Shown here one piece after another: positions 1-12,585 of a stretch of 64,000 nucleotides of DNA; the first letter of the stretch is position 1, and the number at the start of each line of letters is the position of its first letter. The notes below the pieces were generated by a model that made no database searches, had not been told where the DNA came from, and saw only the letters and a program-made list of their open reading frames with translations. Source of the stretch: Suillus spraguei (Eukaryota; Basidiomycota; Agaricomycetes; Boletales; Suillaceae). The stretch lies in contig JABCPU010000006.1 of assembly GCA_016800925.1 (NCBI GenBank), positions 62,001 to 126,000 of the forward strand, read 5' to 3'. The position numbers and the translations under genes are program-made.

Positions 1-1819
1 GGATGGTGTCAATTCAATAGTGATTTGAGGTTATGTGGATGCTAGAGCTCTCGTGCGTCTAAAACGGCCGGCGGGAACGGCGGACTGACGAAGAAACATC
101 ACGTCGGGGCATTCGCAGGGACGGAGAAGCAGAGGGGCACAGGTGTTCCCTCTCCTAGAATGTCATACTACTACATATGTTATTCTCATCAAATGGGCAA
201 ATTTTGGATTTAAAAAAACGCCGGAGCAGGCTACTGAGAGCTGCAGTACTTCTTATTTGACTAGTCGATTCTTATTTTCAGTGCCGTACCGCAGCATTTA
301 CCATGGCATCTTGACGTCAGTTAGGATTCATGTACTGCAGTCAAACGTCAGTATTTTATTTGATATCTGCGGGGTGGTAAGATGTTATAGTGTGTATAGC
401 AAATTAACGAGCGAACTTATCGAATTGAATGCACATATATGTATTACATAACGAGCACTGACGCGCTGCTTATCTCGTCTCCAGACTTTTGTGCGTGGAA
501 GTTGCTTCTGCTCAACTGCTCTAATTTAGTGTCCGAAGCATTTAAATTTTTAAACCCTCTAAGATCTGCCATAGGGTATCTGTGCCTTTCGCTTCAAGTT
601 AACCACGAGCGGCACTAACGCTATACTTGCGAGTAAACTGACGGTCTAAAATGGGCTCACTTGCGTGGTACGCGTTTTTCCTTGAAGTACCATTACAATT
701 GAGGCTGCAGCTCGTTGAATTAGTACCTTCTGACCGAAAGGCACGCACTCCGAAAACTATGGAAACCAATGATTCGTACAACGGGATACATGCCAGTGGT
801 GACTGGGTGTGTGGTATCATTGCCAATGTGCTCAAGCCATATAACGGCGGTCCCCGTAAGGTTGTGGAGTGTTTCGTTAGTGAAGTAGAATGTACGGAAA
901 ACATTTCCACCCTTCCAGTCCGTGTCGAGCCGAGGAGTGACAGTATGAATTTGAACACAAGTAGCCGGCATGGTGAGAAGCATAGACTAACAAGCCGAAC
1001 GTGTATAAATTCTGCAGCAAAATTGTTGAGCTTTCTGAACGCTGGCCTTTCGGTTGTGTATGAGCTCGATACATAGACAGAGATTGGCCTTGTTGCTCAA
1101 ATGGGGAAGCCAGTGTTATCAATACGCCGATTTCATTTGTGGTGGGAAGGATACCTCGTAACGAAAGTTTCCATGTCTGGCTTGCAGAGGATGGTAATAA
1201 CAAGAGTTCGGTCCAGAAAGGTGGCATTCCGACTTGACAGGGTATGAAGAGATGAAGAAATATAAATGATCATCTGGGAGTTAGATATTGACTCTCATGT
1301 GTTGGTCCTGTGACTCCTGTCCTCGACTCCTGGCGGCCCAGCTCAAACTGTGTACACCTGAAATCATTGGGATTGTGAGAAGAGCTCACTTGCTAAGCGT
1401 TGAGCAGCAATTTGGTATGCACTCCTAGTGATACTGCTCGATCTTAAATTAATATCATTATGATGTACTAGCTGCTAGCTTACCGTCAGCGCTTGAGCCT
1501 AAGTCTAGAACCAGATTCAAAGTTCTCCCAATGGATAAGGTTATTATAGAATAGAAAAATCCGGATTATCAATTTCTTGCTATTAGCTTGAAGAGTCCAG
1601 TGACTCACAACGAGCCGCTCAAGCGAGTCAGTGAAGATTCCAGTGCACAGTAACTCGAACAGTTGGCGAGTACATTGACTCGTCTTCCGATTGTGGGAAC
1701 CGCTACATTTATAACCCTAACCCTAAAATGGTTCTCACCGCTCATTGCGGTGACTCCAGACTCCAAGCTTCAGCTTCAAGTTGGGTCCTTCCATGACCCC
1801 GAGAAAAATATAATCGAGC
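1..1819. other. No recognisable gene; upstream region of the Tfb2 gene
   Basis: I see no recognisable protein in either strand. The longest open frame (651-1076, +) has no family resemblance and no codon pattern I would trust. The last 200 bases contain a telomere-like motif (separate entry) and the probable promoter of the Tfb2 gene. Confidence 0.5.
1713..1728 (+). promoter_or_regulatory. Telobox-like motif (AACCCTAACCCTAAAA)
   Basis: Two consecutive AACCCTA units, the complement of the TTAGGG telomere repeat, lie about 92 bases upstream of the chosen Tfb2 start. In fungi and plants such teloboxes in promoters are bound by Myb/TRF-like factors. Here the promoter role is inferred from position only. 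A relic of telomere sequence is the alternative. Confidence 0.4.
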
Positions 1820-3946
1820 ATGCCTGTCCAGTTGCTGCAAAACGCAGATGTGATCGTTCCTCAGCATGTGCCTCACCCACTGCTTCCGTTTCTTCAGTCC
1901 CAGTCACAAACCACATTAACTCGCCTCTACCAGCGACCATCATCATGTCTTTCAATATTCAGGTGATGTACCATTGTATTGTGTGTATGCCTGAGCTAAC
2001 ATCCTTTCTAGATTGCTCGGGCCAATCGAACGGCAGCTCATAATGAACCTACTCTGGCTGGAAAGTGCGCTCTCCGCAACGACGATGTCAGCTTGGGTCC
2101 TTCCTGAGGGAAAGAGGTGAGTTTCTATTGGTTGTGAACACTTTCAACTCATGAGTATGCACCTAGCGCGTATGATTCCGCCCTTGCTGTCATGACTGGA
2201 CTTCACATCGCCCAAAACTCGGCTGTTAAATTAGCGCTAAACCCTACATTCAAGTCTAGCTTGAGGCAAGCTATCACAGGAGGGTGCGTTGAATTATAAA
2301 TGACACACATTCCTTATCCTAACAAGTTCCTGAAGAGGTAACACGGGAAGCTTTGGAGTCCCTGCCGACAAGGACGGTAAACGACAGTCAGCGAACATCG
2401 AAAACTTAGACGCATACGCTCTCGAACGATGGGAGGTGAGCTGGTGACCAACTGGTGAAAATGATCTGACAACTTCGTAGACCATCCTTCACTACATGGT
2501 GTCATCTGGTCAAGGTCAAAATCCCACCAAGCCTTCCCAAGGAGTTTTGTACTTGCTCCAACGCAGTGGTTTGATGAACAACGCTCAGTGGGTGCATCTG
2601 CGTTAAGGTTTTTTTCTCCTCCTCTCACATTTTACCAATAGTGGTGCAGCTCTACAAATTACTTCCTCGGGTTTCCAGTTCCTCCTCCACTCGCCTCATG
2701 ATCAACTTTGGAATCTACTATTGCAGTACTTGCACATGGCAGAGGTACGCTCCTAGCTGATAGGAGGCGTTTGTGTTTGGTGACGGCGATGTCTCCTTAG
2801 GAGAGGCAAATGGACCTCGTGGAAGTGCTTAGCTTTCTATTCATGCTGTCGACCATGGATCTTGGTCGGGTGAGGCAAACGTAATATTGTTGTATTGAAT
2901 TGCTGAAGGAGCGCCGTTCATCTGATACCAGGAATATTCGACAGAACCCTTGAGCGAGACACAGAAGGCGATGCTTGAAGACCTTCGAGACTATGGGCTT
3001 GTATGGCAACGTAAGGTATGGAGCCTTCTAGTTTTACCGTCTTTGGCATATTTTACTAAATGCACTTCACTGCCTGCAGACTTCATCAAAACGTTTTAGT
3101 CCCACTCGATTAGCAACAACTTTGACTTCATCGTCACCTCCCTTACCAAGCTCACATTCTACCGGTGGATCTCGTACGGCGGACGGTGCAGGGGCAGTTG
3201 CTTTGAGTTCAGGGGCCGCGCAACAAGGCTTCATTGTTCTGGAAACTAACTATCGGATATATGCGTATACAGGTATGTTATCTCTTTTTCAACCGTTGGC
3301 ATTTGAGTTTACATGTCTTCGGCGGTTGGAAGACAACCCCTTGCAAACTGCTGTCCTTAATTTGTTCATCACAATGAAATACCGCTTTCCGAACTTGGTT
3401 GTGGGAATGCTCACGCGTGAAAGTGTACGCAAGGCACTGGGCAACGGAATCTCGGCTGACCAGGTATGAAAATGTTCTTTTCTGATTGTAGTCGGGTTTG
3501 GGTAATGAGCCTGATCGCCGTCGACAGATCATTAGCTACTTAACGACACACGCACATCCACAGATGCGCAAGAATGTGAATATATATTTAATCATCGTCA
3601 CAGCTGATTTCGTTGCTCATCGCCCCTGAATAGAACCCCCTTTTGCCCGTGACTGTACAGGATCAGATAAGGCTCTGGGAGCTTGAGAGGAATCGGCTGA
3701 AATCTGCAGAAGGTCAGAAATTGGTTTTTTCGTACTGGCGCTCTTCTCACGGCCGGTCAAACCACACATTAAGGCTATCTTTACAAGGACTTCGCGTCGC
3801 AAGCCGATTATGAATACGTGCTAGCGTATGCGAAGCAGCTAGATGTTGTACTTTGGGAGAACGCGGCCAAGCGGTGCTTTTTTGGTACTCTTGAGGGTCA
3901 TGCTAACGTCAGGGGATTCATTGAGAGACGGACGGGATCAGTTTAG
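1820..3946 (+). CDS. TFB2: TFIIH core subunit Tfb2 (p52/GTF2H4 homologue)
   Basis: Tfb2 is a subunit of TFIIH, which opens promoters for RNA polymerase II and acts in nucleotide excision repair. It anchors and stimulates the XPB helicase. Thirteen exons close in frame: 1820-1962, 2012-2116, 2167-2283, 2336-2435, 2481-2587, 2642-2744, 2801-2869, 2932-3015, 3080-3272, 3333-3463, 3528-3575, 3634-3712, 3774-3946, giving 483 aa (human about 460, yeast about 510). Recognisable family blocks in order are SSCLSIFRLLGPIERQ, LIMNLLWLESALSATTMSAW, LNPTFKSSLRQAITGG, LDAYALERWETILHYM, GFIVLETNYRIYAYT, MKYRFPNLVVGMLTRESV, and the C-terminal Tfb5-binding part around residues 427-483 (DYEYVLAYAKQLDVVLWEN, KRCFF). 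The ATG at 1820 is in frame with the conserved start of the fold, but the first ~20 residues are not conserved, so a short extra 5' intron is possible. All donors are GT and acceptors AG. Nothing looks broken. Confidence 0.93.
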
Positions 3947-4538
3947 AGTCATTGTTTGTGGCGCTTACGTTTGGGAGTACGACAAATGTATTGCATCCGA
4001 TATGTACGTGTATTAAGTGATCCATTAAAGTACTTATTATGACTTGCGACAGAAATGAATGGTTAGCCACAACGGCGTTCATCAGCCCATATGCAATGTA
4101 ATACAACGCTAGCCAATACAATTAAGTGGCAATGCACAGATATGGCTACATGCAGATCACAATACAACACATTCCGAATGGCAGAGCAAAGTCGTGTAGG
4201 TCATCGCAAACTCAAACTATGTTCATAGAAGTTTCGTCCGCCTTGCAAAGCACAAATCCGCCCTCGTATCCTAGTTGGTCAACCGCAGTGCCAGTTTCAC
4301 GCCAGCGACCAACCAGACTACGCTCGTGTATGTAACCTTTAAATATCCAGCGCCCGTGGTACGCATGGGCAGCATGTGTCTATGTCAAAGAATTAGTTAA
4401 AATGAATAACGCAAATCAGACCCTCTTTCACGTACCGACCGGCGCAGCAGAACAACGAAGCCATCCCATGGCCTTATTCGGCCAATGAAAGAGAAACAAC
4501 CCCAAGCCGGGCTCTCCCGATCGTATGTCTGTAAAAGT
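3947..4538. other. Convergent intergenic region, no gene seen
   Basis: This 592-bp stretch separates the stop codons of the convergent Tfb2 (+) and F-box-like (-) genes. It should hold both 3' UTRs. I see no coding or RNA gene in it. Confidence 0.5.
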
Positions 4539-6374
4539 TTACAGATTGTCAGGCTCCATTAACGAGGCAATTTCAGGAGCGCTCACCTCTCCCGTGATGA
4601 TAATGTCGGTGACGCCACTAGTTCTTTCTTCAAAAACTTCCTCATAATCATCGTCCGTCTCGTACTGTGAATCCTCGCTTGCGACTGGTAAATCACAACG
4701 CCATTCGGAGCTCATCTTAGACGGCCTGGAGTAAGGATTTTCGCGATCAGCATGGTATGTTTCATATCGAACGGTCTTCCCAGTCTCCGGATCATGCAAT
4801 GTCAAGTTATCCTATTTATTGTGGTTTTTAATGCTGCAACACGAGACCAAACGCGGGAAACTTACGGCTCCATGTTTGATCTGCAGTCGACGAGGCAACC
4901 AAACATTGAGGATATCCTCGCCCCACCCATGAGCTTCAGCAGGTGCAGAAATGGGCTCATCGGGGGTTAAACAATGATGCTCTTTGAATACACAAGATAT
5001 GCGCTCGTGTGCCCAAGTGACGCCCTGTATCGGGGGTCGGCGGTTAGGCATATTGGCTTCAATGTGAGCCTGTAGATATGGGATCTGATGTGGCAAAGCA
5101 TGATTAAGTTGCCGAGCCATAATATAGTTATGAACATACCAAAGCACGACCATTCCAGTGTCCAGTTAATGATCCAAAATGGTAGAAGATTCCTCGAAGT
5201 GGTCGATCCACAGCCCACGGATCATGGCATGATACAATTCGGAACCATTCACTATCAAGGCGCTCACTACCAACGCCGTTATAGTCGCCGAAAAATCTTG
5301 TGCGAGTGTGAAAGTGAAAGTCCACTATGTCTTCTTGCGTGAGCCGCGGGAGAGATAATCCCATCGCAGCAGCTTGCGCCCTCGTTTCGGGAAGTTGCGC
5401 TACTGCAGACGGCAATGGATTATCGTCTAAACGGACCTCTAACCTGACCACATAGTTTAGGAGGGCAGCTGGTATCAAAGGCGGTGTAGCGAGCCCAATT
5501 TTTCGACCATAGTGTACAAAATCACGGGCGATGGGAAGTGGCAGACCTGTCGTGCATGGGATCGCAGCCTCAGTTTCTGCGCAAAGAGGTAGGTAGAAGA
5601 ACGCATCAGGAGCGTATGCAGATGAGAACTGCACGTAATGTTAAATGGCACTCAGGGACGAATAATGAATTATAATACGCACTCGATGTCCTTGGACAAG
5701 GAAAGGCTCAAGTCTGGTCAATATCTTGTTGCGTACCCTGGGGTCTTCATTCTTGACGCTTCCTAATGGGAATATCAGAACACATACAAGAGTTGGCATT
5801 CCAGCAACTGACCTTCACTACTGCTCATCCAGAGGAGCCAAAGGACTAATGAGGTGGCTTCGTTATCGTTAATCCAAGAGAGTGGATGTTCTCTAGGAAC
5901 TTGGCATTTCTCTTCGATGACATTTTCTAACCATATCGGAAGCTCTGCCCAGAGACACAGCTGGGCCATGTTTTTACCATCGTTTTCGAGCAGCATGAGA
6001 TAAACTGCCCAAAGGTCCTCGTGAAGATGGGCAGAATTTTCTGCATTTTGATGACGCATACGAGTCAGTATGGTATTGCGCTTGCGAAGCTCCTCGGACA
6101 GGCACTCGACAGTAGTGCGTCCCCATGACAGGCGACGTATGACAGCAGCTGAGTCGAATTTTTGGCAAAAAATCTGAGAATATAGATGATTGTTGTTGCG
6201 GAAGCTGAGCGACGCATTGATAGTGCGAGAAGTGCACAACAGAGGGACCAATTCTGAAGGTGGTCCAATGAACCGACTTGTAACCAAGTAAAATGCAACG
6301 CGTTCGAGTATGGGAACATCAAGCAGCTCAAAAGGAGACAAGGAGCAAAGAGAAGTAGAAGGTCCGACGAGCAT
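4539..6374 (-). CDS. F-box-like protein, 535 aa
   Basis: Five exons on the minus strand join in phase: 6374-5813, 5762-5683, 5628-5140, 5069-4866, 4811-4539. The N-terminus (residues about 10-75) has the layout of agaricomycete F-box-like proteins: a leucine-rich helix SPFELLDVPILERVAFYL, then PPSELVPLLCTSRTIN and a conserved YSQIFCQKFDSAAVIRRL block. The rest is a conserved alpha-helical body with no catalytic motif, ending in an acidic tail (YETDDDYEEVFEERTSG, about residues 500-520). If it is an F-box protein it would recruit substrates to an SCF ubiquitin ligase, but the F-box is divergent and this is inference from family resemblance. The last exon contains GAG-GTGAGC, which could act as an alternative donor near the C-terminus. 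It is read through here because the frame stays open to the stop. Confidence 0.75.
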
Positions 6375-9300
6375 GCGTTGAGCTAGCGTTGGGTGGATAT
6401 GCTGTTCGAGTGGGCCCTCGGGAATTGCAGAAGGGTATTTGAGTGTTTCATGTCAGATACCGGCGCCAATGGCCAGGATGATACTTAAAGGTGATAAATC
6501 GACGTACAATGTGTGATCGCCGCGTGCTTCGCATCTCTTCCCGGCTGTGGTGGGAGTTCCGTTCTAATGACCACATCATTACGAGAACGCCGACAAACAG
6601 TTCCTGGAAATAGGATGGCGTCAAGAAAGCATCGAATCAAGAAAATAATTAGATATCGCGTCTGGCCAACGGTCTTTTCATTTCAGGACTCTCCCTACGT
6701 ATATTGATACGGTAGCCCATCAGCGCCAACGAAAATATGAAGAGATCTGGAGGCGGAGCCAAGTGAGATTGGCCTGAGATACACTGCAAAACGGCGGACC
6801 GGCATGTATCTCCCAAATAAGGCGGCATCCTCGAACTCTTCCAAACAGGGTACTTTATAGACAGAACGATTTCGCATAATGGTTTGGCTCTCTATTGTGC
6901 AAGTGGTGCTACTAAGTACTAACGTTGACGCTCGTTTCAGGCTGAACTGACAATGATGGCATGACTCGGAATTCACCACTGGGCGGCGTTCTGATTGGTG
7001 GAATTTCCGTGGAAAGACCCGATATTGAGTCCTTTGGAGCACTGGCCCGACGGCTTTCTCAACGTTTTGATTTTCAGATACTGTCCCTTCTACCGGCCCC
7101 GCGATGCCAGCGGTGTACCGCAGTTTCTGAGTAACGTGTTAAATGATTTATCTGATCAACTTCGGAGGCTCTGACTAGTTCATCGTGCACCGTCGTGTCA
7201 ATTGGTGCCGTCTTCGTTGTTACTAATCTCCAGGCGCTAGATATCTGAATCTGATCCGAGCTCGATCACAGTTCACGAGTGTGCGGCTGCCCGGCCTCTC
7301 ATAACTTATTAGTTCATATCCGCGTAATTGTCCGCGCCCGCGGGCATCGATTCTTTGTGATTCACGGCAAGCGACTTCCTCGCGGGTAAGTATCAGAGAA
7401 ACTATGTACTAGGTATGTTCCCTCACGCGTTTCTGACGTTGTGGCATAGACTAAGACGTAAAAAGATGTCAAGGAATGAGTATAGCAGGTTACTGCCTGT
7501 GATGCGCCCTCAAGGATAATATTCGCATGCGACACTGCATCTTCATGAAGTTTGGAATTAAGGTGGTGACCCATATATCCTCCGAGTCATTGTCCTTTCT
7601 TAAAATAGTACCGCATTTGAACAAAGTTTGTTTATTTTTCGACAAAATGCCGTTTAGGTGCGGCGTTGCCCTATGCAGGGCCTCGGTGGGTTCCGCATGG
7701 GTTCGTTGTATGATATCATCTACATATGTAAGAGAATAGCATCCGGGCGTTCGGCTAACCTGGTATTCGGAGCTGTGGGCTCTTTGGCAAGTTCGCTGGG
7801 CTTGCGCTGGTTCGATCGACCACTTTGTACTTTTGTGGAGAGCTATTTGATGAGTGATGCCGGGGTCGAAAAGAAGACTCATCAGTTCGCCGTTCGCATT
7901 GATCCTATCATAGACTCAGAATCACGCACAGCATAACTATACACATTTGCGCTATTGTTGGTTCGAGGTTTCCATGGTTCATGGTTTGAGGTCTGGGCTA
8001 TACCGGGACACGCCGATAGACAATGGCTGTAGTCCCGCCAAGTCACCGCGTGTTTTATTCCACAAGAAAACTAGGGTCCAATGACGAGCCCTGGGATGGC
8101 ACGGTAAAAGCCTCTCGTTCTTCATGAATTGGTCACCTGCACAGGCTTCCCATGAGTGACTGCGGACCTCAAGTCATAGCTTCCTTTGTCGATTGCGATG
8201 GATATCATATCATGTCAGGCTTGCTCCCCGAATGGGTTAGGAAAACATGTCATGGGTAGACTTTCTCCTGACCACGTCATCAGATCTTTCCTAGCCCCAG
8301 TAAGATCTCCAATGAACGACAGGATGATCGGCGACTTCAATGGGCGATTGACCCCTGTTGTCATATATCCTATAAGAACGAAAGTGACCTTGGGAGCGGT
8401 ATCGCGGTGGCATGACTCACGATCAGGAACGATCTACGCGTGCAATCAAGCATTACTTCGAGAATCGCGTCAAAAGTTCACTGGAAACGTTGTTGACCCA
8501 CTCAAGGCTGTCTTTGTTAAGGAGAATATCAGGCGAGTGTACTTACTTTTGATTTCCACAATCGTATCCGGTGTATGCCTCAAGATAGTATAGTACGTCC
8601 ATGGCGCAACTGCTTGAACAGGATGGGAATCGTCGCTTCAATCATCAAGGCTCGACAAGAAACCATGGCATCCGATATTACGCGGAGCTTCTTTTCTCCA
8701 CACTCTTCATAGCGAGGGTGCCGGCCTCGAGGAGCCTCGAGGCCAACGAACTTTTCGTCGGCACTTTTCATCCAAAACGGGCGCCAATCGATCAGCCAAT
8801 CCAGTATGGCGAGGCAAATGGGCTTTGGGGAGTGATGTTAGGGAGAATGAACTGAAACGTTCAGTACGAAGAGCACTCCTGAAAGGTAGACCGCGGCATC
8901 CATTCCATTGCGTCAACATACAAATCGGGTTTGGTAAATGAAATACTTCACGCGCTAGCAGCTAGCGATTGTCGGATATATCTGCTGCACTATCAGATAA
9001 ACTCAACGGGGAAAAGCGTGCAGAAGCCAAACAGCTGCACAAAGCGAATATCCGTAGTTGGGATCCTTGCGGGTTTACGTTCATGTAGCTGGCGCCCAAG
9101 CTCCGAGTGGCGAGTTATTGAACGGAGCGCGCAAAGTGCACTAGGACAAACAAAGAATGGGTGCTAACGGGGTTTACTGCCTCAGGGAAGATCCGGTAGG
9201 GCGAACTAAAACAGACAGGCAACGAGTATGACGAGCCATGTACCTGAGCACCAAATCAGGCTTCAGATCTTGAATTCGGAGTAGGGATCATTGTACCCGG

Positions 9301-10149
9301 TAACGTCAAGCTCGAGGCACCTCGGGAAAGCCAAAATGCAAACAATAATATCGGAACACGATCCGTGAATGATGTCAACAAAGTTTGTATCGTCTCCAAG
9401 GAACATGCCGTCTTTCATAGTGCAGTCAGGCATAACAAGAGCAGGTTGCATACCTGTTTATCGAATTACATGATTAAATTGTTGTGAGAGTAAGTTAGAT
9501 CCGGTTCGAGGCACACTCGCGAAGCCAGAATTTCAACAAACCCCATAGGACACCGCGTGGCACACCTGTCACCGGTGCTTCTTCGGGTTCGAGACGGGAG
9601 GCATAAGTTGCACTCGTGAAGTGATTGATCATGTTAAGATGAGCAGGGACCAATCGGTCCAGGAGCGTGTCAATGTTCCGCAACTAAGGAGCACACAATT
9701 GGAGAAGGAGGTCAATGTTTCATTATCCTCATAGTACAGCCTTGGATTATGAACGTCACCATCATGGCTAGCAAGCGTTATGTCTATTAAGGTCAAAAAA
9801 GATTCAGAGCTCAACTAGCATCGTACCTCGCATGTAAATATGTCACTCTGATGACCGCCCCTTGGTGACATTTATCTAGAAATGACTTCACTTGGGTTCA
9901 ATTCTTCCTCATGTGCCGCATTTGAAACACTTGAACACGTGTCCTTTCATTATACAGCCTCATGATGGGCCTCTGCGTCCCGATGGTGATAGGAGCCACA
10001 CACCGTCCTTTCCACGTCGTTGACCTACTCTTCGAGTGCGATGCGACGCACACTTGCGTTTGCTATCATTCGTTCCTTGGATGCTGATGTATGAAACAGC
10101 ACGAATCCCGCTATTGAACGGCAGTGCACACAACACTGGCAGTCAAAAT
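6375..10149. other. About 3.8 kb with no recognisable gene
   Basis: Many short open frames occur on both strands but none shows a family signature or joins convincingly by splicing. The most coding-like pieces are on minus at 6695-7042 and at 9263-9814, where two or three frames might be exons of one unrecognised gene. I could not close a model. A perfect 10-bp inverted repeat with a 2-base loop lies at 8723-8744. The region may be decayed sequence like the adjacent OYE remnant. Confidence 0.4.
8723..8744. repeat. Short perfect inverted repeat (GGCCTCGAGG-AG-CCTCGAGGCC)
   Basis: Ten-base arms with a two-base spacer, seen directly. Each arm contains a CTCGAG hexamer. No gene or transposon end is visible nearby, so its role is unknown. 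It may be chance. Confidence 0.6.
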
Positions 10150-10860
<711 letters not shown>

Positions 10861-12585
10861 GATCTTCATCCACTTGTGGCTCGTACCGCCTGCTCAAGGA
10901 TTTCGCACTTGAACGGGGTGACCCAGCAACGTGGTACATGGCCGGTAATTCTACACCGGCCGGTTATTCGGACTGGCCTTTTGCACCGGACAATAGTCGA
11001 CAACTGGAAAGCAAATTCTGACGTGGCTTTGTGAGTGATATACCTTAGAATAGATGTGAACTTTATACTTCTGATACCTTACTGTATACACCTGATATTA
11101 TTATCATGCTTGATCTTTACTTCAGTCTATATTATGGGCATGATGAGCGACAGTTTGTTGTGATTTTTGTCGACCATCAAGAGGCACGTCAGGTTTGTAA
11201 GTCGAACGGGGACTGCGAGTGTGAGGGGGATGTAAAGACCAGTGGCAGGCGCGCATTAACACTAGTGTAGTCACGTGGTCTGAACATTTGCCGGTCATTG
11301 CGAAGGTGCCTTTCCATTCGTGCCTTCGTCACTCATATCTTTTCTCTCCGGTCTGGGGAAGTCCACTTCTACTTCATTGCTCATCCAAAGCACACATTTT
11401 TGAGTCTCGCATCTATTTGCCTTATGCTGCCGTGTTGTTGTACTACTTTTGTCTCTCGGTTCGCAATAAAAAATCTGTCTGAGTCCCCCGGGCATGAAGC
11501 TGGGGGTGCCTAATCACCGCGAGACCTTAGCGAAAAATTAATTCAATGCTTTATATGGTCTTGGAACTGAAAAATGTATGAGACAATAAGAATGGGCTCG
11601 AAGACTGAGGGCACTGCACCACTGCGTCTTGTGTACTGTGATGTTGCTATATTTTAACTTTGTTATTAACGCCTCATCGAAGTGTAGATTTGCAGGGATC
11701 AATGGTCATTTATGAACACAAATATATTCTAGAATACATGTACATATTTGGGAAAACCTTCGGTCTACAGGTCTCATGACTACCATATCATGGACTCATG
11801 AGTTCGCTGATGAACAGGATATCTGAAACCTGGAAGGATCGTGAGCATTGGAAATCAAGATAGGAACAATGCACGCTGCGCCATGTGCAAAATCAGACAT
11901 CCTGGAAGGACTGCATACCCTCATCACGCCGACCCCCACCTCCCGTTCAGCGCGCCACAAGGACGGCCCACGCTTAACTGTGCTTTTGGGTTCACACAGC
12001 AAGGGGGAATATAAACGTTCAGCATTGGGGGAGTACTCCTGGCGGAGGGCGCTAAAGTGGAAACTGCGAATAACGGAAAATTTTCATCGTGTATGGGTAG
12101 GCGCAGCGATGCAAAGCTTGAAAGTGGGTCGATTCTCACCTGGAGACGATATAACGCGTTGAACGATGACCTAAGGGCTGAAGGATTGGTCAGAACAAAA
12201 CATTTAAAACGAGTAGATCAAATTGAAAAAAAAAAAAATCAGACAAAATGGCACTGGCAAGTACACTGTGCGCTCCGGAGAACGCGTGTTCGTTGCGAAC
12301 GAACAGCTCTATTCCTCGGCATGGTCGTGTAGGACGGGGAAGAGAATAAAGTCATCCTTTGGATAAAAGAGCGACGAACACAATACTTACAGGACATGAT
12401 GTAGATAAAGAAAAGCAGAAGATCAGGAAGAATTTATACACCGCCACAATTTGGCAATTGTTTGGCAGTGGCCCGTGCACTCATCATGCTTATGTAACAC
12501 CCATATATGCTTTGTGAACAGTGGCACCGACGCTTAACCTGGAACAACGACAAAGTCCGTCAGACCCTTAACATTGCCATTCCAG
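10861..12585. other. Intergenic region without a recognisable gene
   Basis: No family signature on either strand. It lies between the truncated 5' edge of the OYE remnant and the split-RING gene, and its last few hundred bases should contain the promoter of the latter. A run of twelve A occurs near 12227-12238. Confidence 0.45.

Noticed and set aside
651..1076. 141-codon open frame on +
   Set aside because: No family resemblance, overlapping frames on minus of similar length, and no splice-compatible neighbours.
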